This document shows, piece by piece, positions 25,641-34,393 of a stretch of 38,598 bases of DNA. Numbering within the stretch: the stretch's first letter is position 1; each line of letters opens with the position of its first letter. The position numbers were made by a program, and so were the translations under genes. Origin of the DNA: Defluviitaleaceae bacterium (lineage in GTDB: Bacteria > Bacillota > Clostridia > Lachnospirales > WRBF01); assembly GCA_009784685.1 (NCBI GenBank), contig WRBF01000015.1:1-38598 (forward strand), written 5' to 3'. The notes under the pieces were generated by a model that ran no database searches, was not told where the DNA came from, and worked only from the letters and a program-made list of their open reading frames with translations.

Positions 25641-27399
25641 TGAAAAGTTTATCAAAGTGTTGTATATCGACCTTGAAACAGAAAAAATCCGAATCGAGCA
25701 GCGTGAAGACCTTTTGAAATATCTTGGCGGTGTTGGTGTTGCAAGCAAGCTGCTTCAAGAAAACTTAAGATCTGACTTGAGCCCTTGCGCTCCTGAACAA
25801 CCTGTTGTTTTTGCTATTGGTCCCGGGGCATACATACTGCCCGTACTTACAAAAACGGTAGCAATGTTTGTATCGCCTTTAACAGGCGAATTAGGTGAAA
25901 GTTATGCAGGCGGCAGGATGTCTATGTCTATGTTAATGGCAGGATATGACGCACTTGTAATAACAGGTAAAGCAAAAAAATACAGCTATTTAACTATTTC
26001 AACCCAAGATGTAAACATCCGCGATGCACGAGCAATGTGGGGCTTGCAAATTAAGGAAGCCCTTCGCAACATCCGTGACCGTGAGCACGACGGCGGATTA
26101 TCAGCGGGCAAAAGGTCAATATTGTGCATAGGCCCTGCCGGGGAAAATGGAGTTGCTTATGCAAATGTTTGCGTAGATTTATATCGACATTTCGGGCGTT
26201 TGGGTCTTGGCGCATGTTTAGGCAGCAAGAACCTTAAAGCTATTATGGTGTACGGCAACCGCTCAATACCTATTATGGATCAAAAACGATATTTCAAGGT
26301 TTATCGGGAAATTTATAAAAAATGTACCGCTACTGACAACATGGCTAAATACCATGATGCGGGAACGCCTATTAACATCCTTCCTTTAAATAAAGCAGGA
26401 GGGCTTCCTACGCTTAACTTGCAATCCGGAACTTTTGAACATGCGGAAGAAGTAAGCGGAGAGGTATTTGCACAAAAGAATCTTATACGTAAGTTATCAT
26501 GCAATGGCTGCCCTGTAGGCTGCATTCATATAGGAATGTATCGCCGTGAATTCGACAAAGGGCATGAGTATGAAGCAATCAGCGTGGCCTATGACTACGA
26601 GCTGATATTTGCTCTTGGAACATTCCTCGGTATTAAAAGCACAGATGAAATCATCGCAATAATCGAAGAAGTTGAAGAATATGGGCTTGACGCAATGAGC
26701 ACCGGAGTTTGCCTTGGTTGGGCAACAGAATCTCTGGAACAGGGATATCTTACAATAAATGACACTCTTGTAGAGCTTAAATTTGGCGATGCTGAAGGAT
26801 ATATAAAGGCAATACGATATATGTCTGAACGTGTAAACAATTTCTATCGCATACTTGGTAAGGGCAGTCGTCACGCCGCTTCAAAGTACGGCGGGGAAGA
26901 TTTTGCTATGCAAATTGGCGGTAATGAAATGGCTGGTTATCATACCGGGTATGGATCTCTGGTTGGTGCCGCAGTAGGGGCAAGACATTCACATCTTTGC
27001 AATGGCGGTTATGGACTTGATCAAAACATGAAAGAATTTGACGAGGACAAATTTGTAGAAAGTTTATTATCTGAAGAATGCGAACGATGTATGACAAACT
27101 CCCTTGTTATGTGCTTATTTGCTCGCAAGATATATGACAGGCAAACTATTTTAGATGCGCTTAATTCAATAGGCTGGGATTTATCAAACGATGACCTAAC
27201 TGCGATAGGCCGACGTATTTATCAGACAAAACTGCAAATTAAAAACCAACTTGGATTCCAGCAAAAAGGTGTAAAACTTCCTAAACGCTTTTTCCAAACA
27301 CCTAGTATGAATGGTAAGCTAGATGAAGAAACCGCTTACAGGTTAATCCGAAAATATACTGAAAAAACTGATGAGTTGATGAAGGAAAGTTATGAATGA
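25633..27399 (+). CDS. Aldehyde ferredoxin oxidoreductase family tungsten/molybdenum enzyme
   Basis: A 588-residue member of the AOR family. The N-terminal domain reads VLYIDLETEKIRIEQ...YLGGVGVASKLL and GPGAYILPVLTKTVAMFVSPLTGELGESYAGG. The pterin-binding region has GLGACLGSKNLKAIMVYG. The [4Fe-4S] ligands are CNGCPVGC near residue 290 and a C-terminal Cys in LVMCLFARKIYD near 495. Such enzymes oxidise aldehydes to acids, or reduce acids, using a bis-pterin tungsten (sometimes molybdenum) cofactor and ferredoxin. The true substrate cannot be read from sequence. It overlaps the ferredoxin before it and the E1-like gene after it by 8 bases each. Confidence 0.93.
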   Translation: MLNEKFIKVLYIDLETEKIRIEQREDLLKYLGGVGVASKLLQENLRSDLSPCAPEQPVVFAIGPGAYILPVLTKTVAMFVSPLTGELGESYAGGRMSMSMLMAGYDALVITGKAKKYSYLTISTQDVNIRDARAMWGLQIKEALRNIRDREHDGGLSAGKRSILCIGPAGENGVAYANVCVDLYRHFGRLGLGACLGSKNLKAIMVYGNRSIPIMDQKRYFKVYREIYKKCTATDNMAKYHDAGTPINILPLNKAGGLPTLNLQSGTFEHAEEVSGEVFAQKNLIRKLSCNGCPVGCIHIGMYRREFDKGHEYEAISVAYDYELIFALGTFLGIKSTDEIIAIIEEVEEYGLDAMSTGVCLGWATESLEQGYLTINDTLVELKFGDAEGYIKAIRYMSERVNNFYRILGKGSRHAASKYGGEDFAMQIGGNEMAGYHTGYGSLVGAAVGARHSHLCNGGYGLDQNMKEFDEDKFVESLLSEECERCMTNSLVMCLFARKIYDRQTILDALNSIGWDLSNDDLTAIGRRIYQTKLQIKNQLGFQQKGVKLPKRFFQTPSMNGKLDEETAYRLIRKYTEKTDELMKESYE

Positions 27400-28156
27400 T
27401 CGCTATTTAAGACAAGTATTAGTTGATCAAATCGGCTCGGAGGGCCAGCAAAGGCTCTCCGAGTCGTCTGTCGTCGTCGTTGGTACAGGCGGTTTAGGCT
27501 CACCTGCTCTAACATACCTTGCAGCTGCGGGTATCGGATACTTAGGATTTATTGACGCAGATACCGTTGAGCCAAGTAATCTTAATCGGCAGTTTCTTCA
27601 CAATGAAGACGATATCAGCCGCTATAAAACAAAGTCGGCTAAAGAAAAGCTTGCGGCGTTAAATAGTGATATCAAAATTTACGAATATACCGGAATTTTG
27701 AATGAGCAAAACGCTGAAAGCCTGCTTTTTGGATATGATATCGTGATTGGTGCAGTGGATTCTTTCGAGACTAGGTCTGTTATAAACAAAGCCTGCGCTT
27801 CTTTGAATATCCCCTATATAGATGGTGGGGTTAAAGGCTTTTCCGGTTCAATCATTTACTCTCACCCGCCTAAGTCTCCATGCTTAAACTGCGTTTTCCC
27901 CACAAAAAACGCTAACAAAAGCATTATGGGTGTTTTAGGCACAACTGCGGGGGTAGTAGGCACAGCACTTGCAAATATTGCATTGCTTATACTTCTCGGT
28001 CTTGAAAACCCAATTAAAAACAAACTCTTTTTGTATGATGGTTTGAGAATGAATACGAACCTAATTGATATTTATAAAGATGAAAACTGCCCTGTTTGCA
28101 GCTTGAACACTTCCATACACCCCGGGGCAATAAAACAGCAGGAGGAAACATTTTGA
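27392..28156 (+). CDS. HesA/MoeB/ThiF-family adenylyltransferase
   Basis: A 254-residue E1-like enzyme. The ATP-binding region GTGGLGSPALTYLAAAGIGYLGFID (residues about 30-54) with DADTVEPSNLNRQFLH carries the conserved Arg and Asp, and two CxxC pairs (CLNCVFP and CPVCS) likely bind zinc. These proteins adenylate the C-terminal glycine of MoaD- or ThiS-like carriers for sulfur transfer. The MoaD-like protein at 29634 in the same operon is the natural partner, so a role in forming the tungsto-/molybdopterin dithiolene for the AOR is inferred. It overlaps the AOR stop by 8 bases. Confidence 0.92.
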   Translation: MNDRYLRQVLVDQIGSEGQQRLSESSVVVVGTGGLGSPALTYLAAAGIGYLGFIDADTVEPSNLNRQFLHNEDDISRYKTKSAKEKLAALNSDIKIYEYTGILNEQNAESLLFGYDIVIGAVDSFETRSVINKACASLNIPYIDGGVKGFSGSIIYSHPPKSPCLNCVFPTKNANKSIMGVLGTTAGVVGTALANIALLILLGLENPIKNKLFLYDGLRMNTNLIDIYKDENCPVCSLNTSIHPGAIKQQEETF

Positions 28157-28848
28157 TAAAAGTTCAGAATCTAGTTAAAAAATATGGAGATCAAACAGTG
28201 TTATCTGACGTAACATTTGAAGTAGCACCAAAAGAAATTTTTGCGCTGCTCGGTCCTTCAGGCGCAGGTAAAACTACAATAATAAATATCTTAACAGGTT
28301 TATTAGCCCCTGACAGCGGAGATGCGACAGTCGATGCATTGCTGAACGAAATAGGATTGATGCTTGATATCGGCGGGCTTTATCAACATTTAAACTGCCT
28401 TGAAAACCTTGAACTATACGCAGGAATATATAACTTGCCAAAAAACAGGCCAATGGAAGCATTAGAAAGTGTTGGTCTTAAAGATGCCGCAAAAAAAGCA
28501 GTATCTCAACTATCAAGAGGAATGAGCCAACGACTGGCTCTTGCAAGAGCGATTTTATACTCGCCCAAGCTGTTAATATTAGACGAACCGACAAGTGCAC
28601 TAGACCCCGGCACTGCACGCGGAATATGTAAACTGCTGCAAAAGCTTCGTGATGAAGGGGCAACTATTTTTCTAACCACCCATAACATGGATGAAGCTCT
28701 TAAGTTATGTGACCGAGTGGCATTACTTCATAAAGGGAAAATAGTTAAACAGGACGAGCCTGTTAAGCTATGTGAGAAATATGATGCTCTTAGAACTGTT
28801 CCGGATTTAGAATCAGTATTTTTACAGCTTACGGGGGTTGAACTATGA
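28153..28848 (+). CDS. ABC transporter ATP-binding protein in the AOR operon
   Basis: A 231-residue ABC ATPase. Walker A is GPSGAGKTT, the signature reads LSRGMSQR (Arg in place of the usual second Gly of LSGGQ), Walker B is LLILDEPTSALD and the switch His is in TTHNMDEAL. I chose the TTG at 28153, with CAGGAGG 8 bases upstream, overlapping the previous stop codon (TTTTGA); a longer upstream frame reads through the previous gene. It powers the ABC-2 permease that starts 4 bases before its own end. Its domain matches exporter-type (CcmA/NatA-like) ATPases. Cargo unknown. Confidence 0.9.
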   Translation: MIKVQNLVKKYGDQTVLSDVTFEVAPKEIFALLGPSGAGKTTIINILTGLLAPDSGDATVDALLNEIGLMLDIGGLYQHLNCLENLELYAGIYNLPKNRPMEALESVGLKDAAKKAVSQLSRGMSQRLALARAILYSPKLLILDEPTSALDPGTARGICKLLQKLRDEGATIFLTTHNMDEALKLCDRVALLHKGKIVKQDEPVKLCEKYDALRTVPDLESVFLQLTGVEL

Positions 28849-29606
28849 AAATCACAAAAGCAATTTTTATAAAGCAGTTTCGAAGCCTAATAAAAAACCC
28901 GATAATGATAATTCAAGCAGTTTTTTATCTTGCTTTGATTATCATAATTACATTTTTGGCGAATGATAACAGAGGTAATGAAGACTGCATTTCTTGCATC
29001 CCTGCTTACGTTTGTGAACAATGTCTTATAGACAATGCCCCTCCGGACACCCCAACCCCTTCCTTAGCAGGGCTTTTTGCGGTTATGTTTGTAGGTTTAT
29101 CACTTGTAGGTTTTTCATCATCTCTAGTATATGAAGATAAAACAACACAAAACCTTCGATTTATGTCTATGGCAGGCGTAAAACCAAAACAATATTTGAT
29201 TGGAACAGCTTTAAGCTTATTAATTATCTCGTTTTTGATACTTATACTTTTTGCTATAGTCGGATGGTATGTTGATAGTAGAATATTGTGGTTTTTATCT
29301 GTTGGAACATTTGGGATAATAGTTTCAATATTGCTCGGTATCACTATCGGCATGTCAAAATATCCTGTTTTGGCGACACCTCTTAGTATGGTGCTTGGAC
29401 TTGGACCGATGTTGTCTTCGTTTAATGAGAATTTGGCACATATGCTTCGATTCACTTACACGCAACAGATTAACATTGTTTTTAGCGATATAAGGGAAGG
29501 GCTGACTACGGACTTAACCAACAATTTCCTAATCATTGCCGCAAATGGTTTAGTCGTTCTTTTGCTTTTCATTTGGGTTAATCGAAAAGGCAGTTTGACT
29601 AGCTAG
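28845..29606 (+). CDS. ABC-2 type permease with a four-cysteine extracytoplasmic loop
   Basis: A 253-residue membrane protein with six predicted helices (about residues 18-38, 75-97, 122-143, 148-172, 175-195, 222-245), the layout of ABC-2 exporter permeases. The first loop, expected outside the membrane, contains CISCIPAYVCEQC (Cys48, Cys51, Cys57, Cys60), two CxxC pairs as in small zinc or iron knuckles, unusual in this family. A Pro-rich stretch (APPDTPTPS) follows. Start overlaps the ATPase stop by four bases (ATGA). It probably exports or flips a compound linked to the AOR pathway; metal sensing or binding by the loop is speculative. Confidence 0.85.
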   Translation: MKITKAIFIKQFRSLIKNPIMIIQAVFYLALIIIITFLANDNRGNEDCISCIPAYVCEQCLIDNAPPDTPTPSLAGLFAVMFVGLSLVGFSSSLVYEDKTTQNLRFMSMAGVKPKQYLIGTALSLLIISFLILILFAIVGWYVDSRILWFLSVGTFGIIVSILLGITIGMSKYPVLATPLSMVLGLGPMLSSFNENLAHMLRFTYTQQINIVFSDIREGLTTDLTNNFLIIAANGLVVLLLFIWVNRKGSLTS

Positions 29607-29633
29607 ATTTCGATTATATCGGAGGAATTAAAG

Positions 29634-29894
29634 ATGAAAATTTTATTCTATGGAAGTGTGATTGATTACGCAAATGGTGAAAATTTTTTTGATTCTAAAA
29701 ACAGCTCAAATATCCGTACGTTGATTGACGAGCTCGGCAACCATTTTGGTCAAAGCTTTAAAGAATTTTTGCTCGGTGACGGAACATGCTTTTTTCTTGT
29801 AAATGGCAAAGGAATAATGACTATAGGCGGGATTGATACAAAAATTTGCCCTGAAGATAAAGTTGAAATACTACCTTTTGTTGAGGCAGGGTAA
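29634..29894 (+). CDS. MoaD/ThiS-like sulfur carrier protein
   Basis: An 86-residue ubiquitin-like protein of MoaD size (MKILFYGSVIDYANGENFF, FLVNGKGI near residue 56, then DKVEILPFVEAG at the end). In MoaD the C-terminal Gly-Gly is adenylated by MoeB and converted to a thiocarboxylate that donates sulfur to the pterin. Here the tail is Ala-Gly rather than Gly-Gly, so the terminal Gly is kept but the penultimate one is replaced. GGAGG lies 7 bases before the ATG. Last gene of the AOR operon, directly before a strong terminator. The E1-like enzyme at 27392 is the expected partner. Confidence 0.85.
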   Translation: MKILFYGSVIDYANGENFFDSKNSSNIRTLIDELGNHFGQSFKEFLLGDGTCFFLVNGKGIMTIGGIDTKICPEDKVEILPFVEAG

Positions 29895-29906
29895 AAAATT
29901 TATAAA

Positions 29907-29948
29907 AGCTAAAAAGGTTCTCCCGATTTTTGGAGAACCTTTTTAGCT
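29907..29948. terminator. Strong bidirectional terminator between AOR operon and acetamidase
   Basis: A perfect 17-bp stem, AGCTAAAAAGGTTCTCC with GGAGAACCTTTTTAGCT, and an 8-base loop. The A5/T5 runs inside the stem base let it act in both directions, between the convergent MoaD-like gene (ends 29894) and acetamidase gene (ends 29981). Confidence 0.9.
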
Positions 29949-29980
29949 AGAGAGTGTTGCCCTAAACCACATATATTTTA

Positions 29981-30880
29981 CTACAGTAACTCTAATACCC
30001 CTAGTCCATTCAAATGCTCTTTGCGCATAACAAACCTAACAGTTTTAAGAGGGTCAACCATTTGGCAAATTTGAAGCTGACCTACAAGGCTCATAAGCAT
30101 TGCAATTTCAGGATCAGAAAGGGATATTTTGCCTGAAAGAAGTTTAAACATTTCTTCCACTGCAATTTCTGCCGCTTCATCTGACGTAAGAGCTGATGCG
30201 ATAACTGTTACAAATTCTTCATTCTCAAGAATTGGATGTTCGATTTTCTTGTTTTTGATTATATCAAAGGTTACATTAACAGTTGCAGGAATTTCAAGAC
30301 CCGAAACGCCTATTTCACCATCACCCATTACAGCATGAATATCCCCAAGTGAAAACAAGGCACCTGAGGTCTTAACTTGAAAATAAAGCACTGCACCCTC
30401 GTTAACCATCAAATTATCCATATTTCCGCCATGCTTGCCCGGAGTTCCTGTGTTTATGTCCTCACCTTCCGGAGCCACACCTATTACTCCAATCATCGGG
30501 TTTAATGGCAGCTTAAGACTGTCTGAAAATTCAGCAAAGCCATCTTTAATATGTACAATTTTCACATGGCTGCCTTTAAGCAGATGCCCTAAAAGTCCAA
30601 AATTTTCACCTGCGAGAACCGTTCCTTTATTATCTAGCGTAATTTTGTTAATTTTAACTTTCAAAATGTCCCCGTCTTCTGCGCCTTCAATAAAAATTGG
30701 ACCGGTAGCAGCGTTTACCTTGTCCCAATCAAGAGAATCAATTTTATCGCCTTCATTTCTAAGCTGATTAGCGAAGGCATCCAACGCATCAATATCAACG
30801 GTATCACCTGCTTTAACATGTGCTATCGGCTTGTGGTTTTTTGAAAAGCTGTAGACAAAACTTTTTGCTTCGATTTTCAT
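29981..30880 (-). CDS. Acetamidase/formamidase family protein
   Basis: A 299-residue protein of the FmdA/AmdA family, metal-dependent amidases that hydrolyse formamide, acetamide or other short amides to ammonia and an acid. Visible family stretches are AHVKAGDTVDIDALDAFANQ (residues about 22-41), GPIFIEGAEDGDILKVKI (about 65-82), MIGVIGVAPEGEDINTGTPGKHGGNMDN (about 135-162) and FSLGDIHAVMGDGEIGVSGLE (about 182-202) with the conserved His and acidic ligands. The true substrate is unknown. It is the last gene of the leftward run after the GIN lipoprotein, 15 bases downstream. Confidence 0.92.
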   Translation of the reverse strand: MKIEAKSFVYSFSKNHKPIAHVKAGDTVDIDALDAFANQLRNEGDKIDSLDWDKVNAATGPIFIEGAEDGDILKVKINKITLDNKGTVLAGENFGLLGHLLKGSHVKIVHIKDGFAEFSDSLKLPLNPMIGVIGVAPEGEDINTGTPGKHGGNMDNLMVNEGAVLYFQVKTSGALFSLGDIHAVMGDGEIGVSGLEIPATVNVTFDIIKNKKIEHPILENEEFVTVIASALTSDEAAEIAVEEMFKLLSGKISLSDPEIAMLMSLVGQLQICQMVDPLKTVRFVMRKEHLNGLGVLELL

Positions 30881-30895
30881 AGATGTTATCCTCCT

Positions 30896-31636
30896 TTAAT
30901 CCCCTCTTCTAATAGATGCAAGCCCGGCAGCTGATTGAGTCAACACAGGGTCGCCCCAATAAGTAACAGACCCTACGCCTGCTATTGATGCATCAAGAGT
31001 ATTTTCCGCATATACTTGAACTGAGCCTGCACCACTAAGCGAAACAACTGCTTCAACCGCAATTAAATCACGAGTGTTTACGAAAGAAGCCCCTGCACTG
31101 TTTATACTTAACACTTCGGTCGTTCCGGAGAGGGTTATACTTGATGCCCCGTTAACAACAGCTGACACATTTTGGGAATTAAGGGCAAACGTTGCTTCTC
31201 CTGCGCCATTAATTTCGATCGAAAATGTTTCTGAATCAAATACGCCATTTCCGGTTATCGTCGCCGCACCATTTATAACTAACGATTCAAGCATGTCTGA
31301 GCTTATGTTAAAAGTAATCCTATCGCTGCTAATAGCGGTGTTATTTCTTGTTCCAATTGTCAAAACACCATTTTGATAGGTAATTTCCAACAAGTCTTTT
31401 AAATTTTCATCAATGACATAATTAACTTCGCTGCTTTGTTCAGTGGTGACGATTAATGCAGCAGGTACGCCACTTACATCAATTTTTGTTATAGCACCAT
31501 CAAAAGAAAACGATCCACCTACCATCTGACCATTACCTATCGTCGCCCCTATTTGCCCTAAATTAACAAAACAGCCGCTTAGCGTCATCAGTGCTAATAC
31601 TAATGCTGTGATCATAATAATTCTTCTTGAAAACAT
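30896..31636 (-). CDS. GIN-domain (DUF2807) lipoprotein
   Basis: A 246-residue secreted protein. The N-terminal signal MFSRRIIMITALVLALMTLSGC ends in a lipobox (LSGC), so it should be lipid-anchored on the outer face of the membrane. The rest matches DUF2807, a beta-solenoid head domain (IEINGAGEATFALNSQNVSAVVNGASSITLSGTTEVLSINSAG with alternating small residues; quoted in blocks: INGAG, VNGAS, INSAG, LSGAG). The ATG at 31636 follows GGGGG by about 9 bases; an upstream in-frame ATG at 31660 overlaps dapB. Function of the family is unclear; an adhesin or cell-surface sensor has been proposed. Confidence 0.87.
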   Translation of the reverse strand: MFSRRIIMITALVLALMTLSGCFVNLGQIGATIGNGQMVGGSFSFDGAITKIDVSGVPAALIVTTEQSSEVNYVIDENLKDLLEITYQNGVLTIGTRNNTAISSDRITFNISSDMLESLVINGAATITGNGVFDSETFSIEINGAGEATFALNSQNVSAVVNGASSITLSGTTEVLSINSAGASFVNTRDLIAVEAVVSLSGAGSVQVYAENTLDASIAGVGSVTYWGDPVLTQSAAGLASIRRGD

Positions 31637-31652
31637 CCTATATCCCCCACGT

Positions 31653-32417
31653 TTAATCATTGTTAAATATATCCTCCATACTGTAAAGCCCAGGTTTTTT
31701 ACCTACTAAAAATTTAGCCGCAAGCAAAGCCCCTTGTGTAAAAACATCATTAGACAACGCACGATGGTTTAGCTCAACGATCTCATTTTCACCTGCAAAG
31801 ATAACATCATGCTCTCCCGCAATTGTTCCGCCTCTTAGCGACAGTATTCCCAAATCATCGTCTCTGCGTTTTTCCAAAGAACTTTGACGCTCGTAAACAT
31901 ACTTGAACTTCCCGCCCGCCGATTCGTTTATCGCATCTGCAAGCATAAATGCAGTACCACTCGGCGCATCAGTTTTGCGCCTGTGATGCTTCTCAACTAT
32001 TTCTATGTCAAAGCCTGCTTCGTTAAGAGTTGAAGCGCATCTTTTAAGAAGCCCCATAAGCAAGTTAATACCGACCGACATGTTAGCAGATCTAAGCACC
32101 GGAGTTACTTTTGAAGCTTCGTTAATTTGTTCTATAGCTTCATCCGACAGCGCAGTTGTACAAATTATTATCGGAATTTTATTTAAAACCGCATATTCAA
32201 CCGCCGAAGGAACAGCTTCAGCAGTCGAAAAGTCTATTATAACATTCGCAGGAATGTTGCAATCACTTATTTTTGTAAAGGTTGGAAACGAGAACGTATC
32301 TATCGGTTCATCCATATCAACACCGGCAACTATTTCAAAATCCGCCGAATCTTTTACAATACGAATAACAGATTCGCCCATCTTTCCATTTGAACCATAT
32401 AGCAGTATTTTAATCAT
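31653..32417 (-). CDS. dapB: 4-hydroxy-tetrahydrodipicolinate reductase
   Basis: A 254-residue enzyme reducing hydroxytetrahydrodipicolinate to tetrahydrodipicolinate with NAD(P)H in the diaminopimelate/lysine pathway. The nucleotide fold starts IKILLYGSNGKMGESV (GxxGxMG). The catalytic segment EKHHRRKTDAPSGTA (residues about 135-149) carries the His pair, Lys and the substrate-binding SGT. It ends FLVGKKPGLYSMEDIF, typical of the family. It lies between dapA (32 bases upstream) and the lipoprotein gene. Confidence 0.97.
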   Translation of the reverse strand: MIKILLYGSNGKMGESVIRIVKDSADFEIVAGVDMDEPIDTFSFPTFTKISDCNIPANVIIDFSTAEAVPSAVEYAVLNKIPIIICTTALSDEAIEQINEASKVTPVLRSANMSVGINLLMGLLKRCASTLNEAGFDIEIVEKHHRRKTDAPSGTAFMLADAINESAGGKFKYVYERQSSLEKRRDDDLGILSLRGGTIAGEHDVIFAGENEIVELNHRALSNDVFTQGALLAAKFLVGKKPGLYSMEDIFNND

Positions 32418-32449
32418 CTTTTCACCTCTGTAAAATCTATCGAACTAAG

Positions 32450-33337
32450 CTATACAAGCCCGTGTTCTGTCATTCGTTTTTTAAGCATCTCTTTAACGCT
32501 ATCCTCAATTCCAATAAGCGGCAGACGACACTCTCCTACTTCCATATCCATCATATTCATAGCAGATTTAAGCGGCATTGGGCTTACATCTAAAAATAGT
32601 GCACGACAAAGAGGGTTTAATTTAAGCTGCATATCACGAGCTTTGTCATGACTACCTTCCAAATAAGTGAAAATCATATCATGAACGTACTGCGGCATAA
32701 TATTTGCAACTACAGATATAAGACCTATGCCTCCAAGAGCCAAAATTGGTATAGTTTGATCGTCATTTCCTGAGTAAAGCGAGAAATTATCATCACAAAA
32801 TTCAGCAATTGCCGCTATTTGTGAAATATCACCGCTTGCCTCTTTTATACCAACTATGTTTTCAATTTTCGAAAGTTCTTTAACTGTATCCGGAAGAATA
32901 TTGAGCGCAGTTCTTGAAGGAACATTATATAGAATCACCGGAATTGAAACCGAAGTTGCAAGTGCATTAAAATGCTGAATCAATCCTTTTTGCGACGTTT
33001 TGTTGTAATAAGGGGTTACTAGTAGAAGCCCATCGACACCTAACTTTTCTGCGCCTTTTGAAACATTTATATCATAAGCCGTGTCGTTCGTTCCCGTTCC
33101 TGCTATTACCGGTATACGCTTTTTCGCCGCAGATACTGCGCATTCAATTACTTCAAGTTGTTCATCTATAAGCATAGTAGATGTTTCGCCTGTTGTTCCA
33201 CAAGTAATTATAGCATCTGTACCGTTTTTTACATGCCAATCAATAAGTTCTTCGTATTTATCAAAATCAACCTTACGGCTTGAATCTGATTTAAATGGTG
33301 TAATGATTGCAACGCCGGAGCCTTTAAAAAGTGCCAT
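32450..33337 (-). CDS. dapA: 4-hydroxy-tetrahydrodipicolinate synthase
   Basis: A 295-residue (beta/alpha)8 aldolase condensing pyruvate with aspartate semialdehyde. Visible are GSGVAIITPF at the start, CGTTGE (residues about 46-51), Tyr137 in LYNVPSRT and the Schiff-base Lys165 in IVGIKEASGD. An AGGAGG site precedes the ATG. It follows asd after 28 to 38 bases, so the product of asd is used directly by the next enzyme of the operon. Confidence 0.97.
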   Translation of the reverse strand: MALFKGSGVAIITPFKSDSSRKVDFDKYEELIDWHVKNGTDAIITCGTTGETSTMLIDEQLEVIECAVSAAKKRIPVIAGTGTNDTAYDINVSKGAEKLGVDGLLLVTPYYNKTSQKGLIQHFNALATSVSIPVILYNVPSRTALNILPDTVKELSKIENIVGIKEASGDISQIAAIAEFCDDNFSLYSGNDDQTIPILALGGIGLISVVANIMPQYVHDMIFTYLEGSHDKARDMQLKLNPLCRALFLDVSPMPLKSAMNMMDMEVGECRLPLIGIEDSVKEMLKKRMTEHGLV

Positions 33338-33375
33338 ATTTGTTCCTCCTAAATTATGTCAAACCAATGTTTGAA

Positions 33376-34365
33376 TTATTTCATACGTTCCATAAGAAGT
33401 TCAGCAATTTGCACAGCATTAGTAGCCGCACCCTTTCGTACATTATCCGCTACCACCCAAAGATTAAGACCATTTTCAACGCTTTCATCCCTACGGATTC
33501 TTCCAACAAAAACCTCATTTTTGCCTTCACAAAATAGCGGCATCGGATATTCAAAGCTTTTGGAGCCATTTTGTACAACAACCCCATTTGTGTTTTTAAT
33601 AGTGCTTATAACATCTTCAAGCTCAAAATTATTTTCAAATTCGATATTTATAGATTCACTATGCCCTGTAACAACAGGCACTCTAACTGTCGTGGCAGTT
33701 ATTCGCATATTCGGAGCATCTAAGATTTTCCTTGTTTCATTAATCATTTTCATTTCTTCTTTTGTGTATCCATTTTCGACAAATGCATCAATTTGTGGGA
33801 TGCAATTTCCGGCTATAGGGTATCTAAATGTGCGGCTTGTACCTTCCTTCAAGTCATTTACCCCTCCTAGACCTGCACCTGAAACAGCCTGATATGTTGA
33901 ATAAACAACCCTTTTGATCTTGTACTTATCATGCAAAGGCTTTAGCACAACAACTGCTTGAATTGTTGAGCAGTTTGGGTTAGCTATTATGCCTTTATTT
34001 CTTTTAATAGCACCAGGATTAACCTCGGGAACAACTAGTGGAACTTTGTAATCCATACGCCATGCAGAGCTGTTATCAATGACAATACAGCCTTTTGATG
34101 AGGCGACCGGTGCAAACTTCATGCTTGTTCCTCCGCCTGCCGAAAACAAAGCTATATCAATATGTTTATCAAAAGATTCATCGTTTAATTCTTCTACTTT
34201 ATAATCTTTACCGTTAAACATTACAGTGCTTCCTGCGCTTTTTGCAGATGCCATTGGATAGAAGTTGTTAATAGGAAGTTGGAATTTTTTTTCTTCAAGC
34301 ACCTGTATTATCGTCCTACCGACCATCCCGGTTACACCAACAACTGCTATATCAAATTTTTTCAA
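33376..34365 (-). CDS. asd: Aspartate-semialdehyde dehydrogenase
   Basis: A 329-residue NADPH enzyme making aspartate semialdehyde from aspartyl phosphate. Visible are VVGVTGMVGRTIIQVLEE at the N-terminus, the catalytic Cys in IANPNCSTIQAVV (about residue 130), YQAVSGAGLGG and VVTGHSESINIEFE with the substrate Arg/His region. I prefer the TTG at 34365 (LKKFDIAVVG), about 7 bases after AGAGG; a GTG at 34374 has no spacing to its ribosome site. It begins the asd-dapA-dapB series, 28 bases after the PEGA gene. Confidence 0.96.
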   Translation of the reverse strand: MKKFDIAVVGVTGMVGRTIIQVLEEKKFQLPINNFYPMASAKSAGSTVMFNGKDYKVEELNDESFDKHIDIALFSAGGGTSMKFAPVASSKGCIVIDNSSAWRMDYKVPLVVPEVNPGAIKRNKGIIANPNCSTIQAVVVLKPLHDKYKIKRVVYSTYQAVSGAGLGGVNDLKEGTSRTFRYPIAGNCIPQIDAFVENGYTKEEMKMINETRKILDAPNMRITATTVRVPVVTGHSESINIEFENNFELEDVISTIKNTNGVVVQNGSKSFEYPMPLFCEGKNEVFVGRIRRDESVENGLNLWVVADNVRKGAATNAVQIAELLMERMK

Positions 34366-34393
34366 AACAATCACCTCTTAAATCAATTAAAAA

